NCBI RefSeq assembly: GCF_013283665.1
Contig: NZ_JABEKU010000004.1
Coordinates: 186,001 to 250,000, forward strand
Reading direction: 5' to 3'
Length of the DNA stretch: 64,000 bases
From: Ensifer sesbaniae
Lineage (GTDB): Bacteria; Pseudomonadota; Alphaproteobacteria; Rhizobiales; Rhizobiaceae
This document shows positions 42,179-51,557 of the stretch, in pieces. The notes below the pieces were generated by a model, which saw only the letters and a list, made by a program, of their open reading frames with translations, was not told where the DNA came from and did not search any database. Each line of letters starts with the position of its first letter. Position 1 is the first letter of the stretch. Made by a program: the position numbers and the translations under genes.

Positions 42179-43380
42179 TCCGCTTCGTTCCTACAAAAAA
42201 GCAAATAGAATACTTTATTGCTGGATCTTTCATCATTGCAGGAATGTTCGGCGTGATGTGGATTTTCATTGCCCAGGAACCGTTCCGGATGCCTAATGGC
42301 TCGGGATGGGATGCGGTATACTATGAAAGACTTCTTCGGTTCTTAGCTGCTGAGGATAGCCTGGGGTCGCGCATAGCCTTTCCATATTGTGCTCGCGTCG
42401 GCACACCTTGGATCCTCGTAAACGTTTTCCACAATCGCGTCGGCTTTTATGGGTTCAACTTGGTCGCCTCGGGGTTGTTCTCCGCCACTTTGCTTCTTGC
42501 AACACACTCACTCTGGCAAGGGAGCATAAAAGGACTGACAGCAGTGATTGCTGCGTCGTCCTTCCTCTATTTTGCGCCGATAAAGTTTGCAAACTTCTAT
42601 CCGGCTTACATGGATCCCCCTTTTCTCCTTATCCTTTCGTTTTGCCTAGTTTTCATCATAAAAAAGAACTATCTTCTCGCAAGCATTATATGCATGGCAG
42701 GAATTCCATTCAGGGAAGCTAGTTTTTATCTTCTACCATTGCTTCTAGGATTCTATATCAAAGACGCACAAAGAAGCAACGTTGCTTGGGTGACATCTAT
42801 ATCTATTCTCATGTATGGGTACGCTCTAAAAGAGCTGATGCTTTTTATAACTGATTGCGAGTCCCAATCGCAACTCATTACGGCACTCTTTTGGTTCTAT
42901 CGCTTTCTATCTGAGCCTGCTCATGTCTTGGGCTCGCTCGCTGCTATATCGCTTACCCTCGGACCCCTATACGTTGTTTTGGATAAGCAGACATTTAAAA
43001 GCATTAAATCGGACGACACTTTGATATTTTCGATAGTAGCATCAGTATACTCTGGATTTTTATCAATAGTTGGCGGATCGGACGTGACCAGGATATTTTA
43101 TAGTTTTCTCCCTTTTTATGTACCTTTGTTGATCAAGTGCTTCAGAGTATCAAGCCTGACATCGTTTGTTCTTTCCTGCTTTGGCTGGCTGCTCACAAAT
43201 CACATGCTCCACAAGTATGAACAGCCGATCTCCGAAGGGCCGAATAAGGACATCTCAGGCTTCTTTGCTCAGTTTCCCGACTATGGACATCCCACTATAG
43301 CCTTGGTTGTCTTGGGAATATGGATCGTTCTGGCGATGTCAAGGAGACTAATTGAGCCACTAGAAGGTCATTTGGAGTAA
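42175..43380 (+). CDS. Polytopic membrane protein, candidate GT-C arabinosyltransferase
   Basis: 401 residues from GTG 42175 (GTGA overlap with the reductase stop) with about ten hydrophobic segments. After helix 1 a loop reads NGSGWDAVYYERLLRFLA, then RIAFPYCARVGTPWILV. An acidic residue in the first external loop followed by an aromatic-rich stretch is typical of GT-C polyprenyl-phosphate glycosyltransferases. It has the same operon position as mycobacterial AftA, right behind DprE2. The gene is visibly AT-richer than its neighbours. No close named family was recognised. I infer transfer of arabinose from the lipid carrier to the exported Nod factor or a surface glycan. Confidence 0.6.
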   Translation: MIRFVPTKKQIEYFIAGSFIIAGMFGVMWIFIAQEPFRMPNGSGWDAVYYERLLRFLAAEDSLGSRIAFPYCARVGTPWILVNVFHNRVGFYGFNLVASGLFSATLLLATHSLWQGSIKGLTAVIAASSFLYFAPIKFANFYPAYMDPPFLLILSFCLVFIIKKNYLLASIICMAGIPFREASFYLLPLLLGFYIKDAQRSNVAWVTSISILMYGYALKELMLFITDCESQSQLITALFWFYRFLSEPAHVLGSLAAISLTLGPLYVVLDKQTFKSIKSDDTLIFSIVASVYSGFLSIVGGSDVTRIFYSFLPFYVPLLIKCFRVSSLTSFVLSCFGWLLTNHMLHKYEQPISEGPNKDISGFFAQFPDYGHPTIALVVLGIWIVLAMSRRLIEPLEGHLE

Positions 43381-43825
43381 CTTGTGGCTTTGACGCCTCG
43401 GCGTTGATGAGTTGGGCCATCTTCCGTCGGGAACCGCAGCTTGGGCGAAAGGAGAGGCTTTTGTTGCCGTATGTCGCCGTCACGTTTTGCCGCCGTGACA
43501 GCTAATGCAAACCAAGCGACTATTAGCATGCGCGCATCCGCTCCATCCGCCTCAACAAAGAGATCCTTCCATCCAGGGCATGGATGGCTGCAATCGAAAC
43601 AATAGATTTTTCTCATACCAATCAATGCTGCATAGCAACAGCAACTGACGCTCAGGGCGATGGCAACCCTCGATGTTCTCGATGCTCAGCCAAGATCCGG
43701 CCGGCTCACATCCGATTTCCATTCACAATCGGCTTGATCGGCGGCACAAGCTTGCTGGGTGCAATTCAGCAACGAGTTCAGGATCAGGCGGCGTCTAAAT
43801 TGAAACCTATGATGAAAGGAACAGT
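43381..43825. other. Intergenic region carrying the nodFE promoter
   Basis: 445 bp. The first part (to about 43560) holds only short, unassigned frames, possibly insertion-sequence debris. Nod box 2 lies at 43571-43617. The remaining 200 bp before nodF show no gene; a long untranslated leader is implied. Confidence 0.5.
43571..43617 (+). promoter_or_regulatory. nod box 2
   Basis: ATCCAGGGCATGGATG, then ATCGAAACAATAGATTTTTC, fit the nod-box consensus. GCATAG begins 59 bases from the first base of the box. It drives nodFE, whose first start is about 210 bp downstream. Confidence 0.92.
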
Positions 43826-44107
43826 ATGTCTGATCAACTTACTAGGGAGGTTATTGCCACAATCAACAATCGGGCGCTAGCGGAGCAAGGTGAGTCGACA
43901 ACCGCGACTCCTAGCGCCGAATTGACTATGGCAACGGAGTTGACTTCGCTCGGCCTCGATTCTCTTGCGTTCGCTGATATCCTCTGGGACCTTGAGCAAG
44001 CCTACAACATCAAGATCGAGATGAATACGGCGGATGCTTGGTCGAACCTACAGACGGTCGGCGATGTGGTCGTGGCTGTCCGAAGCTTGCTGGCCAAGGA
44101 GGCTTGA
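43826..44107 (+). CDS. nodF: NodF, specialised acyl carrier protein
   Basis: 93 residues. The phosphopantetheine Ser is in [37 protein letters not shown], which is nearly the NodF standard sequence and unlike housekeeping AcpP. NodF carries the growing, often polyunsaturated, fatty acid built by NodE for transfer to the Nod-factor backbone by NodA. Its stop is directly followed by the nodE start, so translation is coupled. AAAGGAACAGT lies in front of the ATG. Confidence 0.95.
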   Translation: MSDQLTREVIATINNRALAEQGESTTATPSAELTMATELTSLGLDSLAFADILWDLEQAYNIKIEMNTADAWSNLQTVGDVVVAVRSLLAKEA

Positions 44108-45316
44108 ATGGATGGGCGCGTCGTTATCACCGGAATTGGTGGGTTGTGCGGACTCGGTACCGATGTCGCCTCTATCTGGCGTGAGATGTGCACAGGCGTT
44201 TCTGCCATCGGGCCGATCGCCAATCCTGAGCTGCACGAGCTGGCGGGTGTGATTGGCTCCGAGATCAAGACGCTGCCGGAGCACGACATCAGTCGAAGGC
44301 AGCTCGCCTCCATGGACCGATTCAGCCTTCTCGCAGTGCTTGCCGCGCGCGAAGCGATGCGACAGGCCGGGCTCTCCGGTGATGAAGAAAATCCGTACCG
44401 CTTTGGTGCCGCCGTGGGTGTCGGTGTCTGCGGCTGGGACGCGATCGAAAAGAATTACCGCGCACTCCTTTTGAATGGCGCGAAACGGGCTGAAGTCCTC
44501 ACGGCGCCAAGGGTAATGCCTGGCGCAGCTGCCGGTCAGGTCAGCATGCATTTCGGTCTGCGCGGTCCAGTTTTTGGCGCCACGTCCGCCTGTGCGTCGG
44601 CTAATCACGCAATTGCTTTGGCCGTAGATCAGATCAGGCTCGGACGGGCCGACATCATGCTTGCCGGCGGCAGCGATGCGCCGCTTGTGTGGGGCGTGCT
44701 GAAATCATGGGAGGCACTGCGCGTACTTGCTCCAGATACTTGTCGTCCCTTCTCCGCGGATCGCAAGGGGGTAGTGCTTGGAGAGGGCGCAGGCATGGCC
44801 GTGCTAGAAAGCTATCAGCATGCTTCAAGACGTGGCGCCCCTATCCTTGCCGAGATCGTCGGGATTGGTCTGTCGGCCGACGCCTTCGACATTGTTGCGC
44901 CGGCTAGCGAGGGCCCCGAAGCGGCGATGCGCGCCTGTCTTGAAGACGCGAGGTTGAATATTGAGGATGTCGATTATCTCAATGCGCACGGCACTGGCAC
45001 CAAAGCAAACGACCAGATCGAGACAGCGGCGGTTAAGCGAGTCTTTAGCGAGCACGCCTATTCGATATCGATCTCGTCCACCAAGTCTGTGCACGCACAT
45101 TGTCTCGGGGCGGCAAGTGCACTCGAAATGATTGCGTGTGTGATGGCGATCCGCGAAGGGATCGTCCCGCCCACGGCAAATTATAATGAACGCGACCCCA
45201 ATTGCGATCTCGACGTGACGCCAAATGTGGCGCGTGAAAGGAAGATTCGAATAGCGCTAAGCAACGCCTTTGCCATGGGGGGCCTGAACGCAGTTCTAGC
45301 GTTCAGGGAAGTATAG
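44108..45316 (+). CDS. nodE: NodE, beta-ketoacyl synthase for the Nod-factor acyl chain
   Basis: 402 residues of the KAS-II type. The active-site Cys is in [18 protein letters not shown], the two His residues are in [14 protein letters not shown] and [14 protein letters not shown], and a hydrophobic stretch [17 protein letters not shown] closes the protein. With NodF it makes special (multi-unsaturated or hydroxylated) acyl chains, a main determinant of host range, typical for symbionts of galegoid legumes. Likely inner-membrane associated. Second and last gene of the nodFE operon. Confidence 0.95.
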   Translation: MDGRVVITGIGGLCGLGTDVASIWREMCTGVSAIGPIANPELHELAGVIGSEIKTLPEHDISRRQLASMDRFSLLAVLAAREAMRQAGLSGDEENPYRFGAAVGVGVCGWDAIEKNYRALLLNGAKRAEVLTAPRVMPGAAAGQVSMHFGLRGPVFGATSACASANHAIALAVDQIRLGRADIMLAGGSDAPLVWGVLKSWEALRVLAPDTCRPFSADRKGVVLGEGAGMAVLESYQHASRRGAPILAEIVGIGLSADAFDIVAPASEGPEAAMRACLEDARLNIEDVDYLNAHGTGTKANDQIETAAVKRVFSEHAYSISISSTKSVHAHCLGAASALEMIACVMAIREGIVPPTANYNERDPNCDLDVTPNVARERKIRIALSNAFAMGGLNAVLAFREV

Positions 45317-45384
45317 CAACGACCGCGGGTTTACCATCTCGGCTTTACCGCAGCTAGAGTGGCAAGACATCCATGCGCAGCTCC

Positions 45385-45467
45385 GACTGGACCATTTGTA
45401 TTCGGACAAACTGGACGTTTTAGCGGGGCCAGAATGGTTTGATACTTGATTGACCAAAGCACGCAGG
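45385..45467. repeat. Copy D of the mocR/PLP-lyase control segment
   Basis: GACTGGACCATTTGTATTCG, AAACTGGACGTTTT, GGCCAGAATGGTTTGAT and TTGACCAAAGCACGCAGGAG match copy A (2075-2160) at the CTGG/CCAG half-sites and the CCAAAGCA tail; the rest has drifted. On the minus strand the MVQS start codons persist. It sits between nodE and nod box 3. Confidence 0.6.
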
Positions 45468-45524
45468 AGCTGCAAGTGGAGAAGAAACCGATCGCAGGCC
45501 AAACGGGTTCTGCACATATTCTCC

Positions 45525-45571
45525 ATCCATGGGATGGATGCGTTTCATCCAAACAATAGATTTCACTGATT
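45525..45571 (+). promoter_or_regulatory. nod box 3
   Basis: ATCCATGGGATGGATG, then CATCCAAACAATAGATTTCA, match the consensus well. GCATAG again starts 59 bases from the first base. It lies about 100 bp before nodA and should drive the whole nodABCSUIJ operon. Confidence 0.95.
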
Positions 45572-45674
45572 GCAGCCATTACTGCATAGAACTAATAACA
45601 CTGGTTATTCAGATGCTGCATACTAGACGCGTCCGGATAACTGCAAGTTTTGCCAGAAGCATAGAGAGACAAAA

Positions 45675-46265
45675 ATGCCTGCTGACGTGCGATGGAAACT
45701 TTGTTGGGAAAATGAGCTGCAAGTCGACGATCACGCAGAACTTTCTGCGTTCTTTCGTAATACCTACGGGCCGACGGGCGCGTTCAATGCAATGCCCTTC
45801 GAAGGTGGCCGCAGTTGGGCCGGAGCGCGGCCCGAAATGCGCGTGATTGCTTACGACTCGCATGGCGTTGCCGCCCACATGGGCATGTTGCGGCGTTTCA
45901 TCAAGGTCGGGGAGGTGGATCTCCTGGTGGGGGAACTGGGGCTGTGGGGAGTGCGTGCCGATCTTGAAGGACTTGGGCTTAGTCATTCAATGTTTACGCT
46001 GTATCCGGAGTTGCAGCGGCTCGGCGTCCCATTCGCGTTCGGCACGGTTCGGCACGCGCTGTACAAGCACGTTGAGAGACTGTGCCGCGGCGGTATTGCG
46101 ACCATCCTCCCAGGGGTGCGCGTGCGCTCCACTCTCCCAGAGGTCTACCTCGATCTGCCAGCCACGCGAATTGAGGACCCCCTCGCCGTTGTGTTTCCCA
46201 TAGCGCGCTCGATGGACGAGTGGCCTTCCGGCACGCTAATTGATCGTAATGGCCCAGAGCTATGA
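45675..46265 (+). CDS. nodA: NodA, Nod-factor N-acyltransferase
   Basis: 196 residues, the standard NodA length. Characteristic blocks are [68 protein letters not shown] and [19 protein letters not shown]. NodA moves a fatty acid from an acyl carrier (including NodF) to the free amino group on the non-reducing end of the chitin oligomer made by NodC and NodB. Cytosolic or membrane-associated. The stop overlaps the nodB start (ATGA). Confidence 0.98.
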   Translation: MPADVRWKLCWENELQVDDHAELSAFFRNTYGPTGAFNAMPFEGGRSWAGARPEMRVIAYDSHGVAAHMGMLRRFIKVGEVDLLVGELGLWGVRADLEGLGLSHSMFTLYPELQRLGVPFAFGTVRHALYKHVERLCRGGIATILPGVRVRSTLPEVYLDLPATRIEDPLAVVFPIARSMDEWPSGTLIDRNGPEL

Positions 46266-46909
46266 AACAGCTGGATTATAGTTGCAAAGTCTCGGGCAAC
46301 AGCGCCGATCGTAGTGTTTATCTGACGTTCGACGACGGACCAAATCCATATTGCACGCCTGATATCCTCGATGTTCTGGCTGAGCGGCGCGTACCCGCTA
46401 CGTTCTTCGTCATCGGTGCTTATGCCGCGGATCAACCAGAACTTATCCGACGTATCGTTGCCGAAGGGCACGAGGTTGGCAACCACACTATGACCCATCC
46501 GGATCTCACGACATGCGGACTAGAGGAAATAGAAAATCAGATCACGGAAGCAAGCGAGGCCATTAAGTCGGCTGCTCCTCAGGCTGAACCCAAGTTTATC
46601 CGCGCTCCATACGGGCTCTGGAACGAAGACGTGCTAAGCATCTCAGCGCGCGCGGGGCTCCAAGCGGTACATTGGTCCGTAGATCCGCGGGACTGGTCGC
46701 GCCCCGGTGTCAACGCCATTGTTGATGCAGTGCTGGCTTCAGTCGAGCCAGGCGCCATCGTGCTGTTGCACGACGGGTGCCCCCCCAACGAGCTTGTAGG
46801 ACACAAGCTTGCTGGCTTGCGCGACCAGACGCTGATGGCGCTTTCCCGTGTCATTACCGGGTTGCACGACCGAGGTTTTGTGATCCGAACGCTCTCCCAG
46901 GATAATTAA
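46262..46909 (+). CDS. nodB: NodB, chitooligosaccharide deacetylase
   Basis: 215 residues of carbohydrate esterase family 4. Motif 1 [19 protein letters not shown] holds the catalytic/metal Asp pair, motif 2 is [10 protein letters not shown] (metal His), motif 3 is [12 protein letters not shown], motif 4 is [10 protein letters not shown], and motif 5 is [13 protein letters not shown]. NodB removes one acetyl group from the non-reducing end of the NodC product, creating the NodA acceptor. Overlaps nodA by 4 bp. Confidence 0.98.
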   Translation: MKQLDYSCKVSGNSADRSVYLTFDDGPNPYCTPDILDVLAERRVPATFFVIGAYAADQPELIRRIVAEGHEVGNHTMTHPDLTTCGLEEIENQITEASEAIKSAAPQAEPKFIRAPYGLWNEDVLSISARAGLQAVHWSVDPRDWSRPGVNAIVDAVLASVEPGAIVLLHDGCPPNELVGHKLAGLRDQTLMALSRVITGLHDRGFVIRTLSQDN

Positions 46910-46923
46910 CGGACGGTATCTGC

Positions 46924-48255
46924 ATGGATCTATTTGGTGCAACCAGCACGGTGGCCATTTCGTTGTATGCGCTTCTTTCTGGCGTCTATAAAGGCATGCA
47001 GGTCCTGTATGCTCCACCGGCAAGCGCTTTTTCTGCCTCCCCCGGAAGCCCCCCGTTCAACGCGCTGGCAAGCGTCGACGTGATTGTTCCCTGTTTCAAT
47101 GAAGACCCGGACATTCTCTCGGCGTGCCTCGAGTCTATCGCAAATCAGGATTATGTCGGGCGGCTGCAGGTTTTTGTGGTGGATGATGGTTCTACAAACC
47201 GGGAGGACCTCGCACCCGTACACAACACATATGCGGGAGATCCGCGGTTCAACTTCATTCTTCTCCCTAGAAATGCCGGAAAGCGCAAGGCGCAGATCGC
47301 CGCGATACGCCGCTCATCCGGTGACTTGCTGCTGAACGTCGACTCAGACACCACGCTTGCGCCCGACGTGGTCACGAAACTTGTCCACAAGATGCGCGAT
47401 CCATCGATAGGCGCGGTCATGGGACAATTGGTGGCCAGAAATCGCAGCGATACATGGCTGACACGACTGATCGACATGGAATACTGGCTGGCCTGCAACG
47501 AGGAGCGGGCGGCGCAGGCACGTTTTGGTGCGGTGATGTGCTGTTGTGGTCCATGCGCTATGTACCGCCGATCTGCACTGCTTTTGCTGCTCGACCAATA
47601 CGAGACGCAACTGTTTCGCGGCAAACCAAGCGACTTCGGTGAGGACCGTCATCTTACAATCCTTATGCTCAAAGCTGGTTTTCGGACCGAGTATGTTGCG
47701 GATGCCATTGCAGCTACGGTCGTGCCAGACCGGCTCGCGCCGTATCTGCGACAACAGTTGCGCTGGGCGCGCAGCACGTTCCGAGACACGTTGCTAGCGC
47801 TGCGCTTGTTGCGCAGCCTTGACCGTTATCTAACATTGGACGTGATCGGGCAGAATCTCGGGCCGCTGCTTCTAGCCGTGTCGGTATTGATGGGGCTTGC
47901 GCAGATTGCGGTGGCAGCCACGGTGCCGTGGTCAACGATAACGATGATAGCATTCATGACGATAGTGCGCAGCAGTGTGGCTGCGCTTCGCGCTCGCCAG
48001 CTTCGGTTTTTAGCTTTCGCTGCCCACACGCCGATCAACCTTTTCCTCATCCTTCCCCTTAAAGCATATGCGCTCTGTACGTTAAGCAATAGTGCTTGGC
48101 TCTCTCGCACTTCTGTCTTGCAAAGACCCGCCCGCAGCGCGGAAACATCATCGCCTAAATCTCTACCGATGGATCAACCTTCTCGCGAGCACCCGAAGTT
48201 TTGGTCGGCTTTGGGTGTTGGAGCTGACGGCGAGGCCGAGGGCGGGCAAACCTAA
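46924..48255 (+). CDS. nodC: NodC, N-acetylglucosaminyltransferase (chitin oligosaccharide synthase)
   Basis: 443 residues, GT2 family. Catalytic features are VIVPCFNEDP, VVDDGSTNREDL, NVDSDTTLAPDV, GEDRHLTILML and QQLRWARSTFRD (QxxRW). An N-terminal membrane helix and three C-terminal ones (LLLAVSVLMGLAQIAVAA, MIAFMTIVRSSVAAL, INLFLILPLKAYAL) anchor it in the inner membrane. It polymerises UDP-GlcNAc into the tetra/pentameric chitin backbone. Residues past about 415 form a hydrophilic tail unlike the core. Confidence 0.98.
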   Translation: MDLFGATSTVAISLYALLSGVYKGMQVLYAPPASAFSASPGSPPFNALASVDVIVPCFNEDPDILSACLESIANQDYVGRLQVFVVDDGSTNREDLAPVHNTYAGDPRFNFILLPRNAGKRKAQIAAIRRSSGDLLLNVDSDTTLAPDVVTKLVHKMRDPSIGAVMGQLVARNRSDTWLTRLIDMEYWLACNEERAAQARFGAVMCCCGPCAMYRRSALLLLLDQYETQLFRGKPSDFGEDRHLTILMLKAGFRTEYVADAIAATVVPDRLAPYLRQQLRWARSTFRDTLLALRLLRSLDRYLTLDVIGQNLGPLLLAVSVLMGLAQIAVAATVPWSTITMIAFMTIVRSSVAALRARQLRFLAFAAHTPINLFLILPLKAYALCTLSNSAWLSRTSVLQRPARSAETSSPKSLPMDQPSREHPKFWSALGVGADGEAEGGQT

Positions 48256-48291
48256 CATCAGTTTGCGGGTAGCCATAAGAGGTGCAGGAAG

Positions 48292-48897
48292 TTGAACCAG
48301 AAAAAGCATTACCAGTTGCTGCATGATGAGTTGGCCGAAGACGATCCATGGCGGCTTGATAGCAACCCGTTCGAGCAGGAGCGACATAGGCAAATGCTGC
48401 GGCTGGCGCTTGCGCAGCCATCAATCACAAACGCGCTCGAAGTCGGATGCGCAGCCGGTGCGTTCACCGAAAAACTTGCGCCGCATTGCGAGCAACTCAC
48501 CGTAATTGATGTGGTGCCCCAAGCGCTCGCTCGAACGCGTCGACGACTAAAGGATCGGCCGAATATCTCCTGGATAAGCTGCGATATCCTCCAGTTCTCG
48601 GCACGAAAATGCTTTGATCTGATCGTGGTGGCTGAGGTGCTCTATTACCTTGAGAGCGTTGCTGAGATGCGAACGGCTGTCCGCAACTTGGCACAGGTGC
48701 TCGCGCCATCCGGTCATCTAATATTCGGATCGGCAGGTGATGCGAGCTGCCAACGTTGGGGTCACGTGGCTGGTGCCGAAACCGTCATTACGATCTTGGA
48801 TCAGAGATTGGTCCAAATTGATCGTGTGCGATGCGTCGGCCAAACCACCAACGAAGACTGTTTGCTTACCCGATATCGCCACCCCGTGTCTCAATGA
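48292..48897 (+). CDS. nodS: NodS, SAM-dependent N-methyltransferase
   Basis: 201 residues starting at TTG 48292 (AGAGGTGCAGGAAG upstream; no suitable ATG). The SAM-binding motif is ALEVGCAAGAFTEKLAPHCEQLTVIDVV, with the substrate-side segment DLIVVAEVLYYLESVAEMRTAV. The N-terminus (YQLLHDELAEDDPWRLDSNPFEQERH) is typical of NodS. It methylates the deacetylated non-reducing amino group before NodA acts. Coupled with nodU in the usual nodSU pair. Confidence 0.96.
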   Translation: MNQKKHYQLLHDELAEDDPWRLDSNPFEQERHRQMLRLALAQPSITNALEVGCAAGAFTEKLAPHCEQLTVIDVVPQALARTRRRLKDRPNISWISCDILQFSARKCFDLIVVAEVLYYLESVAEMRTAVRNLAQVLAPSGHLIFGSAGDASCQRWGHVAGAETVITILDQRLVQIDRVRCVGQTTNEDCLLTRYRHPVSQ

Positions 48898-48927
48898 TCC
48901 GGCTACCGCGTTAGATATGGAGATCTT

Positions 48928-50643
48928 ATGCGCATCTGCGGAATTAAACTCACACACGACGGAGCAGTTGCCCTCATCGAAGACGGGAAACTTATCTTCT
49001 GTATTGAGCAGGAGAAGCGCAACAACAATCCCCGCTATCAAGTCATCGACAACCTCGACGCGATTGTCCAAGCCCTGAACGAACACGGTTTGAGCGTAGG
49101 GGACGTTGGCCAATTTGTCATCGACGGGTGGGACGGAGAACTTGAATCAGAGTTCCAGGTTTTCAGCGAAGGCGTCCCCATAACTCTCAGTGGAGCTCCC
49201 TATGTCGAACGGTGGCCAGACAACCCTCTAAAGTCCCATGATAGCTCGGGCCTCGCGCTCAGCGGCTCGATCCTCCCTTACAAAAGTTTTCCACACGTCA
49301 TAAGCCACGTCGTGTCCGCGTACTGCACCAGTCCGTTTGCCAAAGCCGGAGAACCTTCGTTCTGTTTGGTATGGGACGGCTGCATATTTCCACGGCTCTA
49401 CTATGCGGAGCCAAAAGGAATCCGATTGATCAAGTGCCTGTTCCCGATGATAGGTCATGCCTATGCTGTCGCCGGCCATCACTTCGGCCCGTACAGGAAG
49501 GAGGATCCAAAAGGCTGGGACCTGGGTGTCGCCGGAAAGCTAATGGCCTACATTGCACTTGGCGCGGCTAAGGAGAACATCCTAAACGTGTTTCGGGAGC
49601 TCTATGAGGAACACTTCGCCGGAGAAACGCTGCTCGCGGTCGGTTATAGGGAAAACATTCATAATGCAGACGCATTGCTCGCACGCGTCAATGATTACTT
49701 CGACGCAAGCGCGTCCCGGTTACGGTGCGAAAAACCCGAGGATGTACTTGCTTCATTTCATGTTTTCCTTGAACGCCTCCTCGTTGGAGAGATGACGATT
49801 GCTCTACAGATGCAGTCGCAATTGGAATCCCGAAACTTGTGCGTCGCCGGCGGATGCGGCCTTAATATCAAGTGGAACAGCGCACTCAGAGCCAGTGGTC
49901 TGTTTGAATCAGTCTGGGTGCCCCCATTTCCCAACGACAGCGGATCGGCTATTGGCGCCGCCTGCTGCGCGCTTGCTGTCGACCGTGGTCTCGCTCCGCT
50001 TGACTGGTCAGTTTACAGCGGCCCTAAGCTGAAGAGTAGCGCGATCCCGCCGGGATGGGAAGCTGCTCCATGCACCTTGGCCGAACTCGCCAGGATATTG
50101 GCATCTAACGAACCGGTTGTTTTTCTTGCCGGCCGTGCAGAACTTGGGCCACGGGCGTTGGGGGGCAGAAGCATCTTGGCCGCCGCGACTTCCCCGCAAA
50201 TGAAGGATCATCTCAACGAAGTGAAATTTCGCGAGCATTTCCGACCTGTAGCCCCAATTTGCTTGGAAGACCGCGCGCAGGACATCTTCGACCCCGGCAC
50301 TCCAGATCCATACATGCTCTTCGATCATACGACACGCCCGGAATGGCGAGAACGGATCCCTGCCGTAGTGCACCTTGATGGAACTGCGCGACTTCAAACG
50401 ATCTCGCGAAATTCTGAGCACGAAGTCTCGAAACTCCTGGCCGAATATGAAAGTCTCACCGGTATTCCGCTGCTCTGCAACACGAGTGCCAACTATCACG
50501 GCCGGGGGTTTTTTCCCGACGCTGCAGCGGCCTGTGAGTGGGGACAAATAGGCCACGTATGGTGCGATGGTTTGCTGCTTACAAGGACGAGTGAAACCGA
50601 TGAGTCCCCCGTGGGCTGCGCGGATTTCTCGGTAAGTGCATGA
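48928..50643 (+). CDS. nodU: NodU, Nod-factor 6-O-carbamoyltransferase
   Basis: 571 residues of the NodU/CmcH (TobZ/HypF-like) carbamoyltransferase family: [30 protein letters not shown] at the N-terminus, [42 protein letters not shown] in the kinase-like core, and [41 protein letters not shown] in the carbamoyl-transfer domain. It adds carbamoyl from carbamoyl phosphate/ATP to the non-reducing sugar. The stop overlaps nodI (ATGA). Confidence 0.97.
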   Translation: MRICGIKLTHDGAVALIEDGKLIFCIEQEKRNNNPRYQVIDNLDAIVQALNEHGLSVGDVGQFVIDGWDGELESEFQVFSEGVPITLSGAPYVERWPDNPLKSHDSSGLALSGSILPYKSFPHVISHVVSAYCTSPFAKAGEPSFCLVWDGCIFPRLYYAEPKGIRLIKCLFPMIGHAYAVAGHHFGPYRKEDPKGWDLGVAGKLMAYIALGAAKENILNVFRELYEEHFAGETLLAVGYRENIHNADALLARVNDYFDASASRLRCEKPEDVLASFHVFLERLLVGEMTIALQMQSQLESRNLCVAGGCGLNIKWNSALRASGLFESVWVPPFPNDSGSAIGAACCALAVDRGLAPLDWSVYSGPKLKSSAIPPGWEAAPCTLAELARILASNEPVVFLAGRAELGPRALGGRSILAAATSPQMKDHLNEVKFREHFRPVAPICLEDRAQDIFDPGTPDPYMLFDHTTRPEWRERIPAVVHLDGTARLQTISRNSEHEVSKLLAEYESLTGIPLLCNTSANYHGRGFFPDAAAACEWGQIGHVWCDGLLLTRTSETDESPVGCADFSVSA

Positions 50644-51554
50644 CCGCGATAGCAATCAGTTTAATTGACGTCACAAAAACCTACCTCGACCGGACTGTTG
50701 TCGATCGGTTTTCGTTCGCCGTCAAAAAAGGAGAATGCTTCGGACTCCTCGGTCCTAACGGTGCCGGCAAAAGCACGATTGCGCGTATGGCTGTTGGTAT
50801 GACGCCGCCCGACGCAGGTAAGATCACGGTGCTTGGCGCCCCAGTGCCTGCGCAGGCTCGCCTGGCCCGGGCAAGCATCGGGGTGGTTCCGCAATTCGAC
50901 GACCTCGACCAGGCATTCACAGTGCGCGAGAACCTGTTGGTCTTTGGGCGCTACTTCAATATGAGCACCCGTCAGATCGAAGCCGTCATTCCGTCACTTC
51001 TGGAGTTTGCCAGGCTTGAGAGTAAGGCGGATGCCCGGGTCGCAGGTCTTTCCGGTGGTATGAAACGGCGCCTGATGCTGGCGCGCGCGCTCATCAACGA
51101 CCCACAACTGCTCATATTGGATGAGCCCACCACCGGTCTCGACCCGCACGCGCGTCACCTGATTTGGGAGCGATTGCGCTCGTTGCTGGCACGCGGCAAG
51201 ACGATTCTGCTTACTACTCATTTCATGGAGGAGGCGGAGCGGTTATGCGACCGGCTATGTGTTCTTGAAGAAGGACAGAAGATCGCCGAAGGTCGGCCAC
51301 AAGGGCTGATAGACGAACAGATTGGCTGCCAAGTCATTGAGATCAACGGCGGCAATCCACAGGAACTGCGTGCGCTTATCAAAACATGCGCGCAGCGCAT
51401 TGAGGTAAGCGGAGAAACCCTCTTTTGTTACTCCTCCGCTCCCGAGCAGGTGCGAGTACAATTACGGGAGCGTACGGATCTGCGTCTTTTACAGCGCCCC
51501 CCCAATCTCGAGGACGTTTTTTTACGTCTGACTGGGCGAGAGATGAAGGATTGA
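50640..51554 (+). CDS. nodI: NodI, ATP-binding subunit of the Nod-factor exporter
   Basis: 304 residues of the ABC-2/DRA type. Walker A is [16 protein letters not shown], the Q-loop region is [17 protein letters not shown], the signature is [15 protein letters not shown], Walker B is [17 protein letters not shown], and the switch His is in [16 protein letters not shown]. With NodJ it exports lipo-chitooligosaccharides across the inner membrane. It overlaps nodU by 4 bp and is followed by nodJ after 3 bp. Confidence 0.97.
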   Translation: MTAIAISLIDVTKTYLDRTVVDRFSFAVKKGECFGLLGPNGAGKSTIARMAVGMTPPDAGKITVLGAPVPAQARLARASIGVVPQFDDLDQAFTVRENLLVFGRYFNMSTRQIEAVIPSLLEFARLESKADARVAGLSGGMKRRLMLARALINDPQLLILDEPTTGLDPHARHLIWERLRSLLARGKTILLTTHFMEEAERLCDRLCVLEEGQKIAEGRPQGLIDEQIGCQVIEINGGNPQELRALIKTCAQRIEVSGETLFCYSSAPEQVRVQLRERTDLRLLQRPPNLEDVFLRLTGREMKD

Positions 51555-51557
51555 AAG

